Assembly (NCBI GenBank): GCA_902789415.1
Contig: CADAOD010000020.1
Coordinates: forward strand, 1-40,913
Direction: 5' to 3'
From: an uncultured Prevotellaceae bacterium
GTDB taxonomy: Bacteria; Bacteroidota; Bacteroidia; Bacteroidales; Bacteroidaceae
Length of the DNA stretch: 40,913 nt
Under the pieces are notes generated by a model. That model had not been told where the DNA came from. It was given only the letters and a program-made list of their open reading frames with translations, and searched no databases. The position numbers were made by a program, and so were the translations under genes. Positions 1 to 8,179 of this stretch are shown piece after piece (the first letter of the stretch is position 1; each line of letters begins with the position of its first letter).

Positions 1-147
1 CCCACGCCCCTCCAAAGGAAGAAAGACCGTCGGATGCTTCAAGTTCTTCACAAAAGAATCCCCCCTGCTTCCATCAGGATTGTTGGGTTCTATAGAACTA
101 TTGACTACGAAATGTGATGTTGTCCCCGTTACCTTACAATAGGGATG

Positions 148-1254
148 CTATTCATCTGGCCAGGGGGCGAAGTTTAGTTCAAGCTCTATCCATTTTTCCC
201 CCTGGCGAGAGGCCAGCCCCCCGCTTAACGGGTGGCTTCCTGGATTGGATACACCCAACCCTATCAAACGGATGGGGTGCGAGTGATACTCTACGCCCTG
301 CATCAGCTGCTTGGCCAAAGGCAGAATCTCGTCCTTGGTACGCAGCAGATGATCAACAGTAATACTGCGGGTAATTTGCTTAAAATCCAGGAATTTTACT
401 TTTAGCGTTAATGTACGACCCTCAAAGGCGTTTTTCTTGATGCGTCTTTCTAACTCGAGCACCGTGTGATACAGGTGGATGGTAACAGCGGCATTCTCGC
501 TGATGTCCGTCTCAAAAGTCCGTTCGCAGCTCACGCTCTTGCGCTCCCACTCGCTAATTACAGGGCGGTTGTCGATACCTCGCGCAAAGTCGTAAAACCC
601 CTGCCCCATCTTACCAAACTCTTCAGTCAGTCGTGTTAGCGACGTATTCCTCAGGTCCATGCCCGTAAAAATACCCATACGGTGCATCTTTTCGGCCGTT
701 TTCTGTCCCACGCCCCAAATCTTCTCCACCTTTAGTTGGGCAATAAAATCCAGAGCCCTGTCGGGGTGAATCACCGTCAGTCCGTCAGGTTTGCGCCAGT
801 CAGAGGCAATCTTGGCCAGGAACTTACAGTAGCTCACACCTGCCGACGCCGTCAGTCCCGTAGTCTCACGTATGCGCTGCTTTATTTCGCGCGCAATATC
901 CACACCCAGCTCTATCCCCCGCTTATTCTCTGTTACATCCAGAAAAGCCTCATCCAGCGAAATCGGCTCAATCAGGTCGGTATAATCGTGAAATATCTCG
1001 TGCAGCTGCGCCGATACCTCCTTATAACGTTGAAAATGCGGCTCAACGATGATGAGCTGCGGACACAGACGCTTGGCCAACTGTATAGACTGCGCCGAAT
1101 GCACCCCGAACCGACGGGCCTCGTAGCTGGCAGTCGACACCACGCCACGTTCCACGTCGTGCCCCACCGCTATCGGCTTGCCCTTCAGTTCAGGGTTATC
1201 GCGCTGCTCTACGGCCGCGAAAAACTGGTCCATGTCCACATGGATTATCTTCAT
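148..1254 (-). CDS. dinB: DNA polymerase IV (Y-family)
   Basis: Error-prone Y-family polymerase for translesion synthesis, 368 aa, a normal length. The N-terminus has the metal-binding HVDMDQFF motif (D7) and the second catalytic pair is D101-E102 in SLDEAFLD. The palm/fingers are followed by a helix-hairpin-helix region (VEKIWGVGQKTAEKM) and the little-finger domain. It is last in a minus-strand gene series and starts 19 bases after the rhodanese/MBL stop. A TAnnTTTG-like -7 box at 1266-1273 touches that stop, so it may also have its own promoter. No LexA box was recognised. Confidence 0.97.
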   Translation of the reverse strand: MKIIHVDMDQFFAAVEQRDNPELKGKPIAVGHDVERGVVSTASYEARRFGVHSAQSIQLAKRLCPQLIIVEPHFQRYKEVSAQLHEIFHDYTDLIEPISLDEAFLDVTENKRGIELGVDIAREIKQRIRETTGLTASAGVSYCKFLAKIASDWRKPDGLTVIHPDRALDFIAQLKVEKIWGVGQKTAEKMHRMGIFTGMDLRNTSLTRLTEEFGKMGQGFYDFARGIDNRPVISEWERKSVSCERTFETDISENAAVTIHLYHTVLELERRIKKNAFEGRTLTLKVKFLDFKQITRSITVDHLLRTKDEILPLAKQLMQGVEYHSHPIRLIGLGVSNPGSHPLSGGLASRQGEKWIELELNFAPWPDE

Positions 1255-1273
1255 TCGCTGAACCCCAAAATTA

Positions 1274-2329
1274 CTATTCGTAATGCCTTATTCTAACCTC
1301 AATGCCAGCGGCTTTTAGTATCTCGGGCAGGGCGCTCACATCCGTCTGACCGTAGTGGTATGGGAACACCACTTTGGGCTTGATGATTTTGGCAGCTTTT
1401 ACCAGCTGCTCGGGCGTCATAGTGTAAGGCTGATTGCAAGGCAGAAATGCCACGTCGATATCCTTGATGGCCGCCATTTCTGGGATATCCTCAGTATCGC
1501 CAGCTATATAGATGCATAAGCCATCGATGGTAAGAATGTAGCCGTTGTCGCGACCTTTGGGGTGGAACTGCGTATGACCCTCGGTGTAGTTATAGGCAGG
1601 TACAGCCTCGATAGTAAAATCGTCGGTCAACTGCAACTTATCGCCATTCTTCATCACCTCGCCCTTACCATACATATCGGCACAACGCTTGTTGGTAATA
1701 AAGCGCGTTTTCTCGCCAGAAAGCATCTTAATGGCCTCTTGGTTAAAGTGGTCAAAGTGCTCGTGCGTTACCAACAGATAGTCGGCCTTGGGCATGGCGG
1801 TATAGTCAATCTCCTTGTTACCCAACTTGGTCACAGGGTCAATCTCTATCTCCTTGCCGTCGTACTGCATGCGTATGCTGGCGTGCGTCAGGGCATGGAA
1901 TGTTACCGTTTTGCCGCTTTTGGTTGTAAACACGTCCACCTCGTAGGTGTTGGTTGTAACAGTCATCCCCGCCTCTTTCCATGCGGTAATGCCACCTTTA
2001 AGGTTTACGCACTTAAAACCAACTTCGGCCAACTTAGTTGCAGCTTTTACTGAGCGACGACCACCGCGACAATACACGGCGATAGTCTTGTCGATGGGCA
2101 GTTTAGCCTTGGCCTGCTCCACAAAATCACTCTGGAACTGGTCGATAAGTACAGCCCCCTTTATGTGCCCTTCGGCAAATTCATCGGCCTTACGCACGTC
2201 GAGGATTACCACGTTGGGGTCTGCTATCAGTTCGGCAAACTCCTTCACATCCATGTTGTCAAAATTCTGCTGACCGCAAGCTGTAGTAAGCCCCAGCGCA
2301 GCAAATAAGCAAGTTAAAACCTTCTTCAT
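1274..2329 (-). CDS. Rhodanese / metallo-beta-lactamase-fold fusion lipoprotein
   Basis: 351 aa with three parts. The N-terminal signal peptide ends in LTTAC (C18), a plausible Bacteroidota lipobox. A rhodanese domain (about 25-125) has the catalytic loop CRGGRRS (C87). A UlaG-like metallo-beta-lactamase fold (about 140-350) carries THEHFDH (residues 188-194), a GDT metal site and a late HYG histidine. A periplasmic sulfur-transfer or hydrolase role is plausible, but the substrate cannot be told. A TATATTTG box at 2356-2363 overlaps the upstream crcB stop region. It sits in the SIMPL-to-dinB minus-strand series. Confidence 0.88.
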   Translation of the reverse strand: MKKVLTCLFAALGLTTACGQQNFDNMDVKEFAELIADPNVVILDVRKADEFAEGHIKGAVLIDQFQSDFVEQAKAKLPIDKTIAVYCRGGRRSVKAATKLAEVGFKCVNLKGGITAWKEAGMTVTTNTYEVDVFTTKSGKTVTFHALTHASIRMQYDGKEIEIDPVTKLGNKEIDYTAMPKADYLLVTHEHFDHFNQEAIKMLSGEKTRFITNKRCADMYGKGEVMKNGDKLQLTDDFTIEAVPAYNYTEGHTQFHPKGRDNGYILTIDGLCIYIAGDTEDIPEMAAIKDIDVAFLPCNQPYTMTPEQLVKAAKIIKPKVVFPYHYGQTDVSALPEILKAAGIEVRIRHYE

Positions 2330-2355
2330 ACACTAAATAATTTCTAATTATGCCA

Positions 2356-2363
2356 CAAATATA
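2356..2363 (-). promoter_or_regulatory. Candidate -7 box (TATATTTG) for the rhodanese/MBL gene
   Basis: Reading on the minus strand, TATATTTG matches the Bacteroidota -7 consensus TAnnTTTG and lies 26 bases upstream of the start codon. No convincing TTG is found 19-21 nt further upstream, so this is a weaker call than the two-box promoters elsewhere in the window. Confidence 0.4.
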
Positions 2364-2368
2364 GCAAG

Positions 2369-2734
2369 TTACTTTACTATTTGATAACCTATCACTACTG
2401 CTATCAGGCCTAAGGCCAGGCTGAGCAGGGTGTAGAGTACGGCTGAAAGCATAGCACCGTCGCGGCCCAGGAGCAGGTTCTCGTTCATAAAGGTTGAGAA
2501 GGTGGTAAAACCGCCACAAAAGCCTGTTACCAAAACCAGTTTGGTGGCGGGGGATATCTGACCGCCCAACGACAGGCCTGAAAGCAAGCCTATCAAAAAG
2601 CAGCCTACCACATTAACCGCCATCGTGCCCCATGGGAATGAGGCTACGGCCCACGTTTGCACGGCCTTGCTAACCAGATAGCGGGCGCCACCACCAAAAA
2701 AGCTGCCTATGCAGACTAAAAGTAATTCTTTCAT
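2369..2734 (-). CDS. crcB: CrcB/Fluc fluoride channel
   Basis: 121 aa, the usual length for this dual-topology, four-helix fluoride exporter of the inner membrane. Diagnostic motifs are GGGARY near residue 14-19, VNVVGCFLIG in helix 2, and the pore motif GFCGGFTTFSTF with its paired aromatic residues. Twelve bases separate it from the nitroreductase stop upstream, which suggests cotranscription. No fluoride riboswitch can fit in that gap. Confidence 0.95.
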   Translation of the reverse strand: MKELLLVCIGSFFGGGARYLVSKAVQTWAVASFPWGTMAVNVVGCFLIGLLSGLSLGGQISPATKLVLVTGFCGGFTTFSTFMNENLLLGRDGAMLSAVLYTLLSLALGLIAVVIGYQIVK

Positions 2735-2746
2735 TAATAAACAGCG

Positions 2747-3244
2747 TTACTTGCAGATTTCGGCCATGTCCTTGCGCTTCTTGTCTTTTGCCTCATCGGC
2801 GGCGTAGCCAATGGGGATGAGCACGGCAGGCTCTTCGTTCTCGGCAAAGTCGAATATCTGCTGGCACTTCTCGGCATCGAAGTTGCACACCCAACAGGTG
2901 GCCAATCCCTGCTCGGTAGCGGCCAGGCAAAGATGCTCTACGGCAATGGCGATATCGATGTTGCCATGGTGCTTGCCATCCTTGCGCACCCACTCCTCAT
3001 CGTGCAGAATGCTGCAAACAATGTACATGGGGGCGGTGTTAAACCAATCGCGACTATAGCACTCGCGCAGCTGAGCCTTCTGGGCCTCATCTTTTACCAC
3101 TCGGAACATCCATGGCTGCTTGTTAACTGCCGATGGGGCCAAGCGTACGCACTCCATCACATAGTCGAGCTTCTCCTGCTCAACACTCTTGTCCTGATAG
3201 CTTCTGCAGCTATATCTCTGCTTTACTAAATCTAAAAATGCCAT
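2747..3244 (-). CDS. Nitroreductase family FMN enzyme
   Basis: 165 aa. The N-terminal RYSCRSYQDKSV segment binds FMN phosphate, and LAPSAVNKQPW is the flavin-site motif of the family. IAVEHLCLAATEQGLATCWV and IPIGYA near the end complete the compact fold. It is predicted to be a cytoplasmic NAD(P)H-dependent reductase of nitro, quinone or flavin substrates; the substrate is not visible. The start overlaps the NUDIX gene end by 13 bases, indicating translational coupling. Confidence 0.9.
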   Translation of the reverse strand: MAFLDLVKQRYSCRSYQDKSVEQEKLDYVMECVRLAPSAVNKQPWMFRVVKDEAQKAQLRECYSRDWFNTAPMYIVCSILHDEEWVRKDGKHHGNIDIAIAVEHLCLAATEQGLATCWVCNFDAEKCQQIFDFAENEEPAVLIPIGYAADEAKDKKRKDMAEICK

Positions 3245-3741
3245 ATTGCTTTATATTTATTAAATTCGTTTTCGAAATTGGGGGTAAGTACGCCCTTGCC
3301 CATAGCCTCACTGATCTCCTGCAGGGTCCAGAATCGACCGCCATCCAGCTCTTGGGCCGATGGACGTATCTCGCCATCGTAAATGGTGCGATTAACGTAA
3401 ACCAACTCTTTTTCGCGCGCGCTCTCGAACACATACTTATCGATAGCCTCGGGCACAAAATCGGTAATACCCAACTCCTCGCGCACCTCGCGGCGTAGGG
3501 CATCTTGTGGTGTTTCGCCGTAGTCGATATGTCCGCCAACGGCTGTATCCCATTTGCCTGGCTGAATATCCTTCCAGTCGGGGCGGCGCTGCAGATACAG
3601 CTGACCTTTGGAGTTGAACACATGCAGATGTACCACAGGGTGCAACAGCTTTGAGCCGCTATGGCACTCGCCACGGGTGGCCTTGCCAATCACATTGCCC
3701 TGCTCATCTACTATCGGGAATATCTCTTCTTTATTATCCAT
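3232..3741 (-). CDS. NUDIX hydrolase (YfcD/Idi-like)
   Basis: 169 aa. A complete Nudix box begins at about G70: GGHIDYGETPQDALRREV followed by REELGI, satisfying GX5EX7REUXEEXGU. The N-terminal part (PIVDEQGNVIGKATRGECH, HPVVHLHVFN, LYLQRRPDWKDIQPGKWD) resembles the YfcD/isopentenyl-diphosphate isomerase branch, but the enzyme is probably a nucleotide or diphosphate hydrolase. The 3' end overlaps the nitroreductase start by 13 bases. A 44-base gap separates it from the SIMPL gene. Confidence 0.92.
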   Translation of the reverse strand: MDNKEEIFPIVDEQGNVIGKATRGECHSGSKLLHPVVHLHVFNSKGQLYLQRRPDWKDIQPGKWDTAVGGHIDYGETPQDALRREVREELGITDFVPEAIDKYVFESAREKELVYVNRTIYDGEIRPSAQELDGGRFWTLQEISEAMGKGVLTPNFENEFNKYKAIWHF

Positions 3742-3785
3742 CTTACTTATTTATATTTATAATTAGGATGCAAAAATTTAAAACA

Positions 3786-4478
3786 TTAATCTTTAAGAGA
3801 GTAAGTGATGGTGGTTACCACACGCAGTTTTTTAATGTAAGGCGTGTTCTGATCGCGGTCCTCAATCTCAAACTGGCCCTGTCCGGCTGTTTGTATCTGG
3901 CCTAATTCGCTATTGCTGGCCTCGGCAAACTGTACGGCGGTTTTCTGGGCATTCTTAATGGCTTCGGCCATCATTTCAGGTTTCATCTGCTGGAACGAGG
4001 CGTACTCGTACTGCGGGGTGCTATTATCGATAGCCACGCCCTGTTTCAGTAGTTCGGCCTGCTTAAAAATAGCCTTGTTAACCTCGGTTACCTTGTTGGT
4101 AGCCACGGTAATGGTGGTGTTAACAATGTAGCGGAAGTTCTTCTGGTTGTCGCCCCACTCGCGTGCCTCCAGGTCGCTGATGGTAGGCGGATTAACCGTT
4201 ATTTCCTTCTCCTCCAGACCGTTCTGATGCAGAAACTTCTTTATTTTGTTAGTCTGCACGTTAATGCTCTCGTACAGCAGGGGCAGGTCGTTACCCGTAA
4301 CCTTGGTGCCAATGCTCCATGTAACCTTATCGGCAGGCACCTCGCGCTCGGCCAGGCCCTTAACCGTTACCTTTCGATCCTTGTTGGCAAAGTTATCAAT
4401 ACCAGCCTTGATAAACACGCCCAAAAGCACGATGCCTATAGCTATCAGTGCCGATGCAATCATTCGATTTTCTTTCAT
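3786..4478 (-). CDS. SIMPL-domain (DUF541) membrane-anchored protein
   Basis: 230 aa. One N-terminal hydrophobic segment (about 7-26) is followed by a periplasmic SIMPL domain. Typical features are [40 protein letters not shown] and the C-terminal VVTTITYSL strand. Family members are periplasmic or envelope proteins (BP26/OMP28-like) often linked to oxidative or envelope stress. The molecular role is unknown. It is the first gene of the minus-strand series and is divergent from the LytTR gene. A CATCTTTG at 4510-4517 may be its imperfect -7 box. Confidence 0.87.
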   Translation of the reverse strand: MKENRMIASALIAIGIVLLGVFIKAGIDNFANKDRKVTVKGLAEREVPADKVTWSIGTKVTGNDLPLLYESINVQTNKIKKFLHQNGLEEKEITVNPPTISDLEAREWGDNQKNFRYIVNTTITVATNKVTEVNKAIFKQAELLKQGVAIDNSTPQYEYASFQQMKPEMMAEAIKNAQKTAVQFAEASNSELGQIQTAGQGQFEIEDRDQNTPYIKKLRVVTTITYSLKD

Positions 4479-4558
4479 ACGTTTTACTGTTTTGATTGAT
4501 TCAACGGTGCAAAGATGCGAATTTTTTCGATACGATGTATAGGAAAATCCCTATTTCT

Positions 4559-4589
4559 TTGAGGAATTTGCGAAAAAGTTGTATCTTTG
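4559..4589 (+). promoter_or_regulatory. Promoter P1 of the LytTR gene (distal)
   Basis: TTG at 4559-4561, a 20-nt spacer, and TATCTTTG at 4582-4589 match the Bacteroidota sigma consensus exactly. It reads toward the LytTR gene and lies about 77 nt upstream of a second equally good promoter. Confidence 0.72.
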
Positions 4590-4634
4590 AGCTACGCTCG
4601 AAGGTACTCACGTTCGAAAAAACTCAAATAAAAT

Positions 4635-4665
4635 TTGGTTTTTTGCTCACTTAATCGTACCTTTG
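4635..4665 (+). promoter_or_regulatory. Promoter P2 of the LytTR gene (proximal)
   Basis: TTG at 4635-4637 (inside TTTGG), a 20-nt spacer, and TACCTTTG at 4658-4665. The expected transcript start near 4671 leaves a leader of roughly 25 nt before the ATG at 4696. Confidence 0.78.
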
Positions 4666-4695
4666 TCGCCGATAACATTTAAACTTTAACACGGG

Positions 4696-5523
4696 ATGAA
4701 GAATCTGTTGACACGAAAATACCCCTTCGACCAGAGCAGTAACTGGTTGAGAGACAGCCTGATTTACGGCCTGATTATCTGGGCCATACTCTACCTGCTG
4801 CAGCCATTTGGCTTTAGCGCGTACCAAGGCAACAAATGCCTGATGGCAGGCGCCTTTGGCGTGGTAACCATGGTGTGCTACGTGGTGTATGGCTATACGG
4901 TAATGCACCATTTGCCCAAGCTGGTAAAGCCCATACTGGTGTGGCACGATGCCGCTGCGGTGTTAGGCTTGATACTGTTTATAGCCATCGGCAACTACCT
5001 GCTGTTGATGCTGATGTTCAGCGTCCCCTTTACGCTCGGCATATTCCTGCAGTTCCTAAGATGGACGCTGATTATAGGCGCCGTTATCACAGCCATGAGT
5101 GTAGGTATAGAGTACAACCGCTACCTGAGGCACCAAATGGAGGCGCTGCTGAGCAACACTACCGAGGAGCAGCGCGACATTACCATTACGATACACGACC
5201 AGAACGTGCGTGGCAACGATCTGGAGCTGCCCATCAACAACCTATTATATATTGAGGCGCAGAAAAACAACATTGCCGTGTGCTACCTGCGCGACGATAA
5301 GCCCACCACCGTTGAGCTGCACACCACCCTATCGGCTGCCATCGACGAGTTACGACAGTACCCGAATATCTTTCAGTGCCACCGCTCGTTTGTGGTAAAC
5401 GTGAATAATATCACCCAGGCCAAGGGTAACAGCAATGGCTACCAGCTGCGCCTTACCAACAGCTACACCACCATACCTGTTTCGCGCCAATATGTGCCTA
5501 AACTAAAGGATTTTATTGCTTAG
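4696..5523 (+). CDS. Membrane-bound LytTR transcriptional regulator
   Basis: 275 aa. Four transmembrane helices (about 19-38, 50-72, 87-110, 115-137) are fused to a C-terminal LytTR DNA-binding domain (about 170-275). That domain shows the typical LYIEAQKNNIAVCY, FQCHRSFVVNV and PVSRQYVPKLK segments. There is no receiver or kinase domain, so the membrane part probably senses a signal directly or through a partner. The next gene is a TonB-dependent receptor whose upstream region carries 20-nt-phased repeats that could be this protein's operator. Confidence 0.9.
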   Translation: MKNLLTRKYPFDQSSNWLRDSLIYGLIIWAILYLLQPFGFSAYQGNKCLMAGAFGVVTMVCYVVYGYTVMHHLPKLVKPILVWHDAAAVLGLILFIAIGNYLLLMLMFSVPFTLGIFLQFLRWTLIIGAVITAMSVGIEYNRYLRHQMEALLSNTTEEQRDITITIHDQNVRGNDLELPINNLLYIEAQKNNIAVCYLRDDKPTTVELHTTLSAAIDELRQYPNIFQCHRSFVVNVNNITQAKGNSNGYQLRLTNSYTTIPVSRQYVPKLKDFIA

Positions 5524-5572
5524 TCATTCGTCTGCGAAACGCGTCATTCGTCCGTGCAGTTAGCTTTCCGTC
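5523..5572 (+). repeat. Three 20-nt-phased direct repeats, candidate LytTR operator
   Basis: GTCATTCGTC occurs at 5523-5532 and again at 5543-5552. A degenerate third unit (GCTTTCCGTC) lies at 5563-5572. The CGTC core therefore starts at 5529, 5549 and 5569, exactly two helical turns apart. LytTR proteins are known to bind pairs of short direct repeats with about two-turn phasing. The array lies between the LytTR gene and the receptor promoter. That LytTR binds here is inference. Confidence 0.6.
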
Positions 5573-5600
5573 AGTAGTTTTAGCTGATGGTCAGCAAAAT

Positions 5601-5631
5601 TTGAAACTATGAAAAACGTGCCGTACATTTG
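5601..5631 (+). promoter_or_regulatory. Promoter of the TonB-dependent receptor gene
   Basis: TTG at 5601-5603 (inside TTTG), a 20-nt spacer, and TACATTTG at 5624-5631. The -7 box ends 4 nt before the ATG at 5636, so transcription should start at or next to that codon. This rules against the upstream in-frame ATG at 5609 and implies a leaderless mRNA. Confidence 0.75.
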
Positions 5632-5635
5632 CGGC

Positions 5636-7687
5636 ATGAAACAGAAGTTTGCACATATCATCATTTGTCTGCTGGCAGCCTGCAACTTGGCCGCACAGAC
5701 CACCGTAACGGGAACAGTTACCGACGGACACGCACCCCTGCCTGCCGCCAATGTGTTTATCGTAGGCACCATCGACGGATGCCTGACGGACACCTTAGGT
5801 AGATTCAGATTTACTACCACCCAGACGGGCAATGTAACGCTGAAGGTAACCTATATGGGCTACGACGACTACACCCGCACCGCACCTGTAAGCACGCTGA
5901 AGGATATAGACGTACGCCTGCAGGAACGTGCCACAGCCATCAGCGAGGTGGTGGTAACAGCCAGCACCTACAGCTTTGGCAAGAGCGACGGTTTCAAAAC
6001 GATGGACGCGCTGGATGTGGTGATGGCAGGCAACTCGTGCGGCGACGTGGTAGCCGCCCTGCAGTCGCTGCCTGGCACCCAGAAAGTGGGCGAAGACGGC
6101 AAGCTGTACGTACGTGGCGGTGAGAGCGACGAGTGCCAGACGTTTGTGAACGGCATGCACGTGCTGGTGCCCTACAGCACCAATACCGAGAATACAGCTG
6201 TACGTGGCCGCTTCTCACCATTTCTTTTCAAAGGCATCAACTTCACCCTAGGTGGTTACGGTGGTGAATACGGACAGGCGTTATCAGCCGTACTGCCCAT
6301 GGAGACCACGGATATGGCCACGAGCGATAAGTTAGGCGTAAGCGCCTCGCTGGTAGATTGGAATATCGGCGGTACCAAAGCCTTTACCAACAGCGCCCTA
6401 TCATTCAATGCCACCTATACCAGCATGGCCCTGTACGACCGTCTGTTCGTCCAGCGCCAGGATTTTACCCGCCCCTACCGCAAACTCTCGGGCGAGGCAC
6501 AATATAAAAAGGAATACGCCCGTGGCGGCGTGCTGAAATCGTACGTGGGTTACGACCTGACATCGGTAGGCTTGCACGAGGACGATCGCCACCTGAGTCT
6601 GAAGGAGCATAACATCTATGCCAACCTGACTTACAAGGCGCCTATCGCTCGCGGCACCACGCTGTTTGTAGGCGTAGCCAACTCGAGTGTATGGAACCAT
6701 ATCGACGATGCTGTAAGCGCTGGCGACCACTACCGCAACCATCGCAACGAGGTACACCTGAAGGTCGAGCTGCGCAAGGTGGTAAACGACCGCTTAAAGC
6801 TGTCGGCCGGCATGGAGGATTACCTGCGCCACAGCACGCTTGATTTCGCACCCTATCAGTACACACTCGATTACAACATCCTTGCAGCCCATGCCGATGC
6901 CCAATTGCGCGTAATGCCTAAGGTATTTGTAAACCTCTCGGCCCGTGCCGAACTGATGCGCACCCGCCTGCAGCTGATGCCACGCGCCACCCTGAGCTAT
7001 ATACCCAACAAGCAGTGGCAGGTATCGCTGGTGGCAGGCCAATACAGTCAGACGCCCAACGACAACCAGTTGGCACAGAGCAATAATACCTTACGCCAGA
7101 GTACAGCTAATCACATGATACTGAGCATGCAGTACAAGGGTGCATCGAGTTTGCTGCGTATCGAGCCTTACTACAAGCGCTACAGCCATCTGCCTTTATT
7201 ACAGCAAGACCAGTGGCAGGCCAATGGTTACGGCACCAGCAAGGGTGTGGATATCTACGTAGAAGATCACTCCATCTCGCCACGCCTGGTTACCACCCTC
7301 GCCTATTCGTTCTGCGATTCAGAGCGCCTGTATCAGGATTACACCCAGCTATGCACACCCAGCTTTGCCTCGCGCCACAACGTGCGCCTGTCGGCCAAAT
7401 ACAGTATTGGCAAGTGCATCTTTGGTCTGAGCGAAAGCTATGCCACAGGGCGCCATTTTGCCCAAGGCACCACCCCGCATTACAACAGCGTAGATGTAAA
7501 CCTTACGTATCTGCTCAGTCCCAAGGTGATTATCTACACCTCGCTCAATAACGTGTTGGGCCGCACCAACGTTCACCGTTACGATGCCAACGGAAAAGGC
7601 ATCACATCCAATCGCGACAGATTTTTCTATGTAACCATTTTAGTTTCACTTAAAAATAATAAAGCTTATGACATCAGTAATTTTTAA
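5636..7687 (+). CDS. TonB-dependent outer-membrane receptor with carboxypeptidase-regulatory N-domain
   Basis: 683 aa from the chosen start. That start was preferred over 5609 because it begins the signal peptide (MKQKFAHIIICLLAACNLAAQ) and because the promoter -7 box lies upstream of it but downstream of 5609. A CarboxypepD_reg-like domain (TVTGTVTDGHAPLPAANVFI, about 24-105) precedes a plug (EVVVTASTYSFGKSD, ALQSLPGTQKVGEDGKLYVR) and a beta-barrel. It is rather short for this family. No SusD partner is present, so a polysaccharide locus is not indicated; the ligand is unknown. Its 3' end overlaps the next gene by 20 bases. Confidence 0.92.
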   Translation: MKQKFAHIIICLLAACNLAAQTTVTGTVTDGHAPLPAANVFIVGTIDGCLTDTLGRFRFTTTQTGNVTLKVTYMGYDDYTRTAPVSTLKDIDVRLQERATAISEVVVTASTYSFGKSDGFKTMDALDVVMAGNSCGDVVAALQSLPGTQKVGEDGKLYVRGGESDECQTFVNGMHVLVPYSTNTENTAVRGRFSPFLFKGINFTLGGYGGEYGQALSAVLPMETTDMATSDKLGVSASLVDWNIGGTKAFTNSALSFNATYTSMALYDRLFVQRQDFTRPYRKLSGEAQYKKEYARGGVLKSYVGYDLTSVGLHEDDRHLSLKEHNIYANLTYKAPIARGTTLFVGVANSSVWNHIDDAVSAGDHYRNHRNEVHLKVELRKVVNDRLKLSAGMEDYLRHSTLDFAPYQYTLDYNILAAHADAQLRVMPKVFVNLSARAELMRTRLQLMPRATLSYIPNKQWQVSLVAGQYSQTPNDNQLAQSNNTLRQSTANHMILSMQYKGASSLLRIEPYYKRYSHLPLLQQDQWQANGYGTSKGVDIYVEDHSISPRLVTTLAYSFCDSERLYQDYTQLCTPSFASRHNVRLSAKYSIGKCIFGLSESYATGRHFAQGTTPHYNSVDVNLTYLLSPKVIIYTSLNNVLGRTNVHRYDANGKGITSNRDRFFYVTILVSLKNNKAYDISNF

Positions 7688-8159
7688 GCACGTAGTTGCT
7701 ACAGTAGTGTTAGTTTTTGCAAGTGTGATTAACCTGTATGCCCAGCAGGCACAGCAGCCATCGGCCGACGACATGCTGAACCAGATTGGCATGCTAAAGC
7801 GCCTTGAGGCCATGCAGCCCGACAGCGTGGCGCCAAAGTACAAGTTGGCCTTGGCCAGTCTGAATTTCGCCATTACCAATCCGCACGCAGCCCAAGCCGA
7901 GCCGATATTGGCACAGGCCGAGCAGACCATCGACCAGATGGCACAGATGAAGGGTGCCGACCCATCGGATGTGTGCACCCTGCGCGGATTCCTGCTGATG
8001 ACTCGCATTGTGCAAAACCCAGCCCAGAACGGTCAGCGTTACTATCTGGATGTGATGCAGAACTACGAAAAGGCACTTAAATTAAATCCCCACAACCTAC
8101 TGGCCGCACAGTTACAAGCCAAGTTTGTTGAGGGGATGAAACAAGCCACCGCGCAATAA
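7668..8159 (+). CDS. Small secreted helical (TPR-like) protein, function unknown
   Basis: 163 aa. A signal peptide (about 1-26, ending in LYAQQ) is followed by an all-helical, alanine-, leucine- and methionine-rich region. The C-terminal segment YYLDVMQNYEKALKLNPHN reads like a tetratricopeptide unit. The start overlaps the receptor 3' end by 20 bases, so the two are probably cotranscribed. It is predicted to be periplasmic and may help the receptor. No specific family was recognised. Confidence 0.75.
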   Translation: MTSVIFKHVVATVVLVFASVINLYAQQAQQPSADDMLNQIGMLKRLEAMQPDSVAPKYKLALASLNFAITNPHAAQAEPILAQAEQTIDQMAQMKGADPSDVCTLRGFLLMTRIVQNPAQNGQRYYLDVMQNYEKALKLNPHNLLAAQLQAKFVEGMKQATAQ

Positions 8160-8179
8160 AGTAGCGCAGTAGTATAGGT

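Noticed and set aside
1-147. Open minus-strand frame continuing past the dinB stop
   Set aside because: It has no start codon and its low-complexity proline/glycine-rich translation looks like a common intergenic repeat rather than a gene. I see nothing else supportable in these bases.
2735-2746. Fluoride riboswitch upstream of crcB
   Set aside because: Only 12 bases separate crcB from the upstream gene, too few for the aptamer.
3210-3689. 159-aa minus-strand frame overlapping the NUDIX gene
   Set aside because: It is out of frame with a complete Nudix box and has a cysteine/alanine-rich shadow composition.
4510-4540. Promoter for the SIMPL gene
   Set aside because: CATCTTTG departs from TAnnTTTG and there is no TTG at -33; mentioned only in the gene entry.
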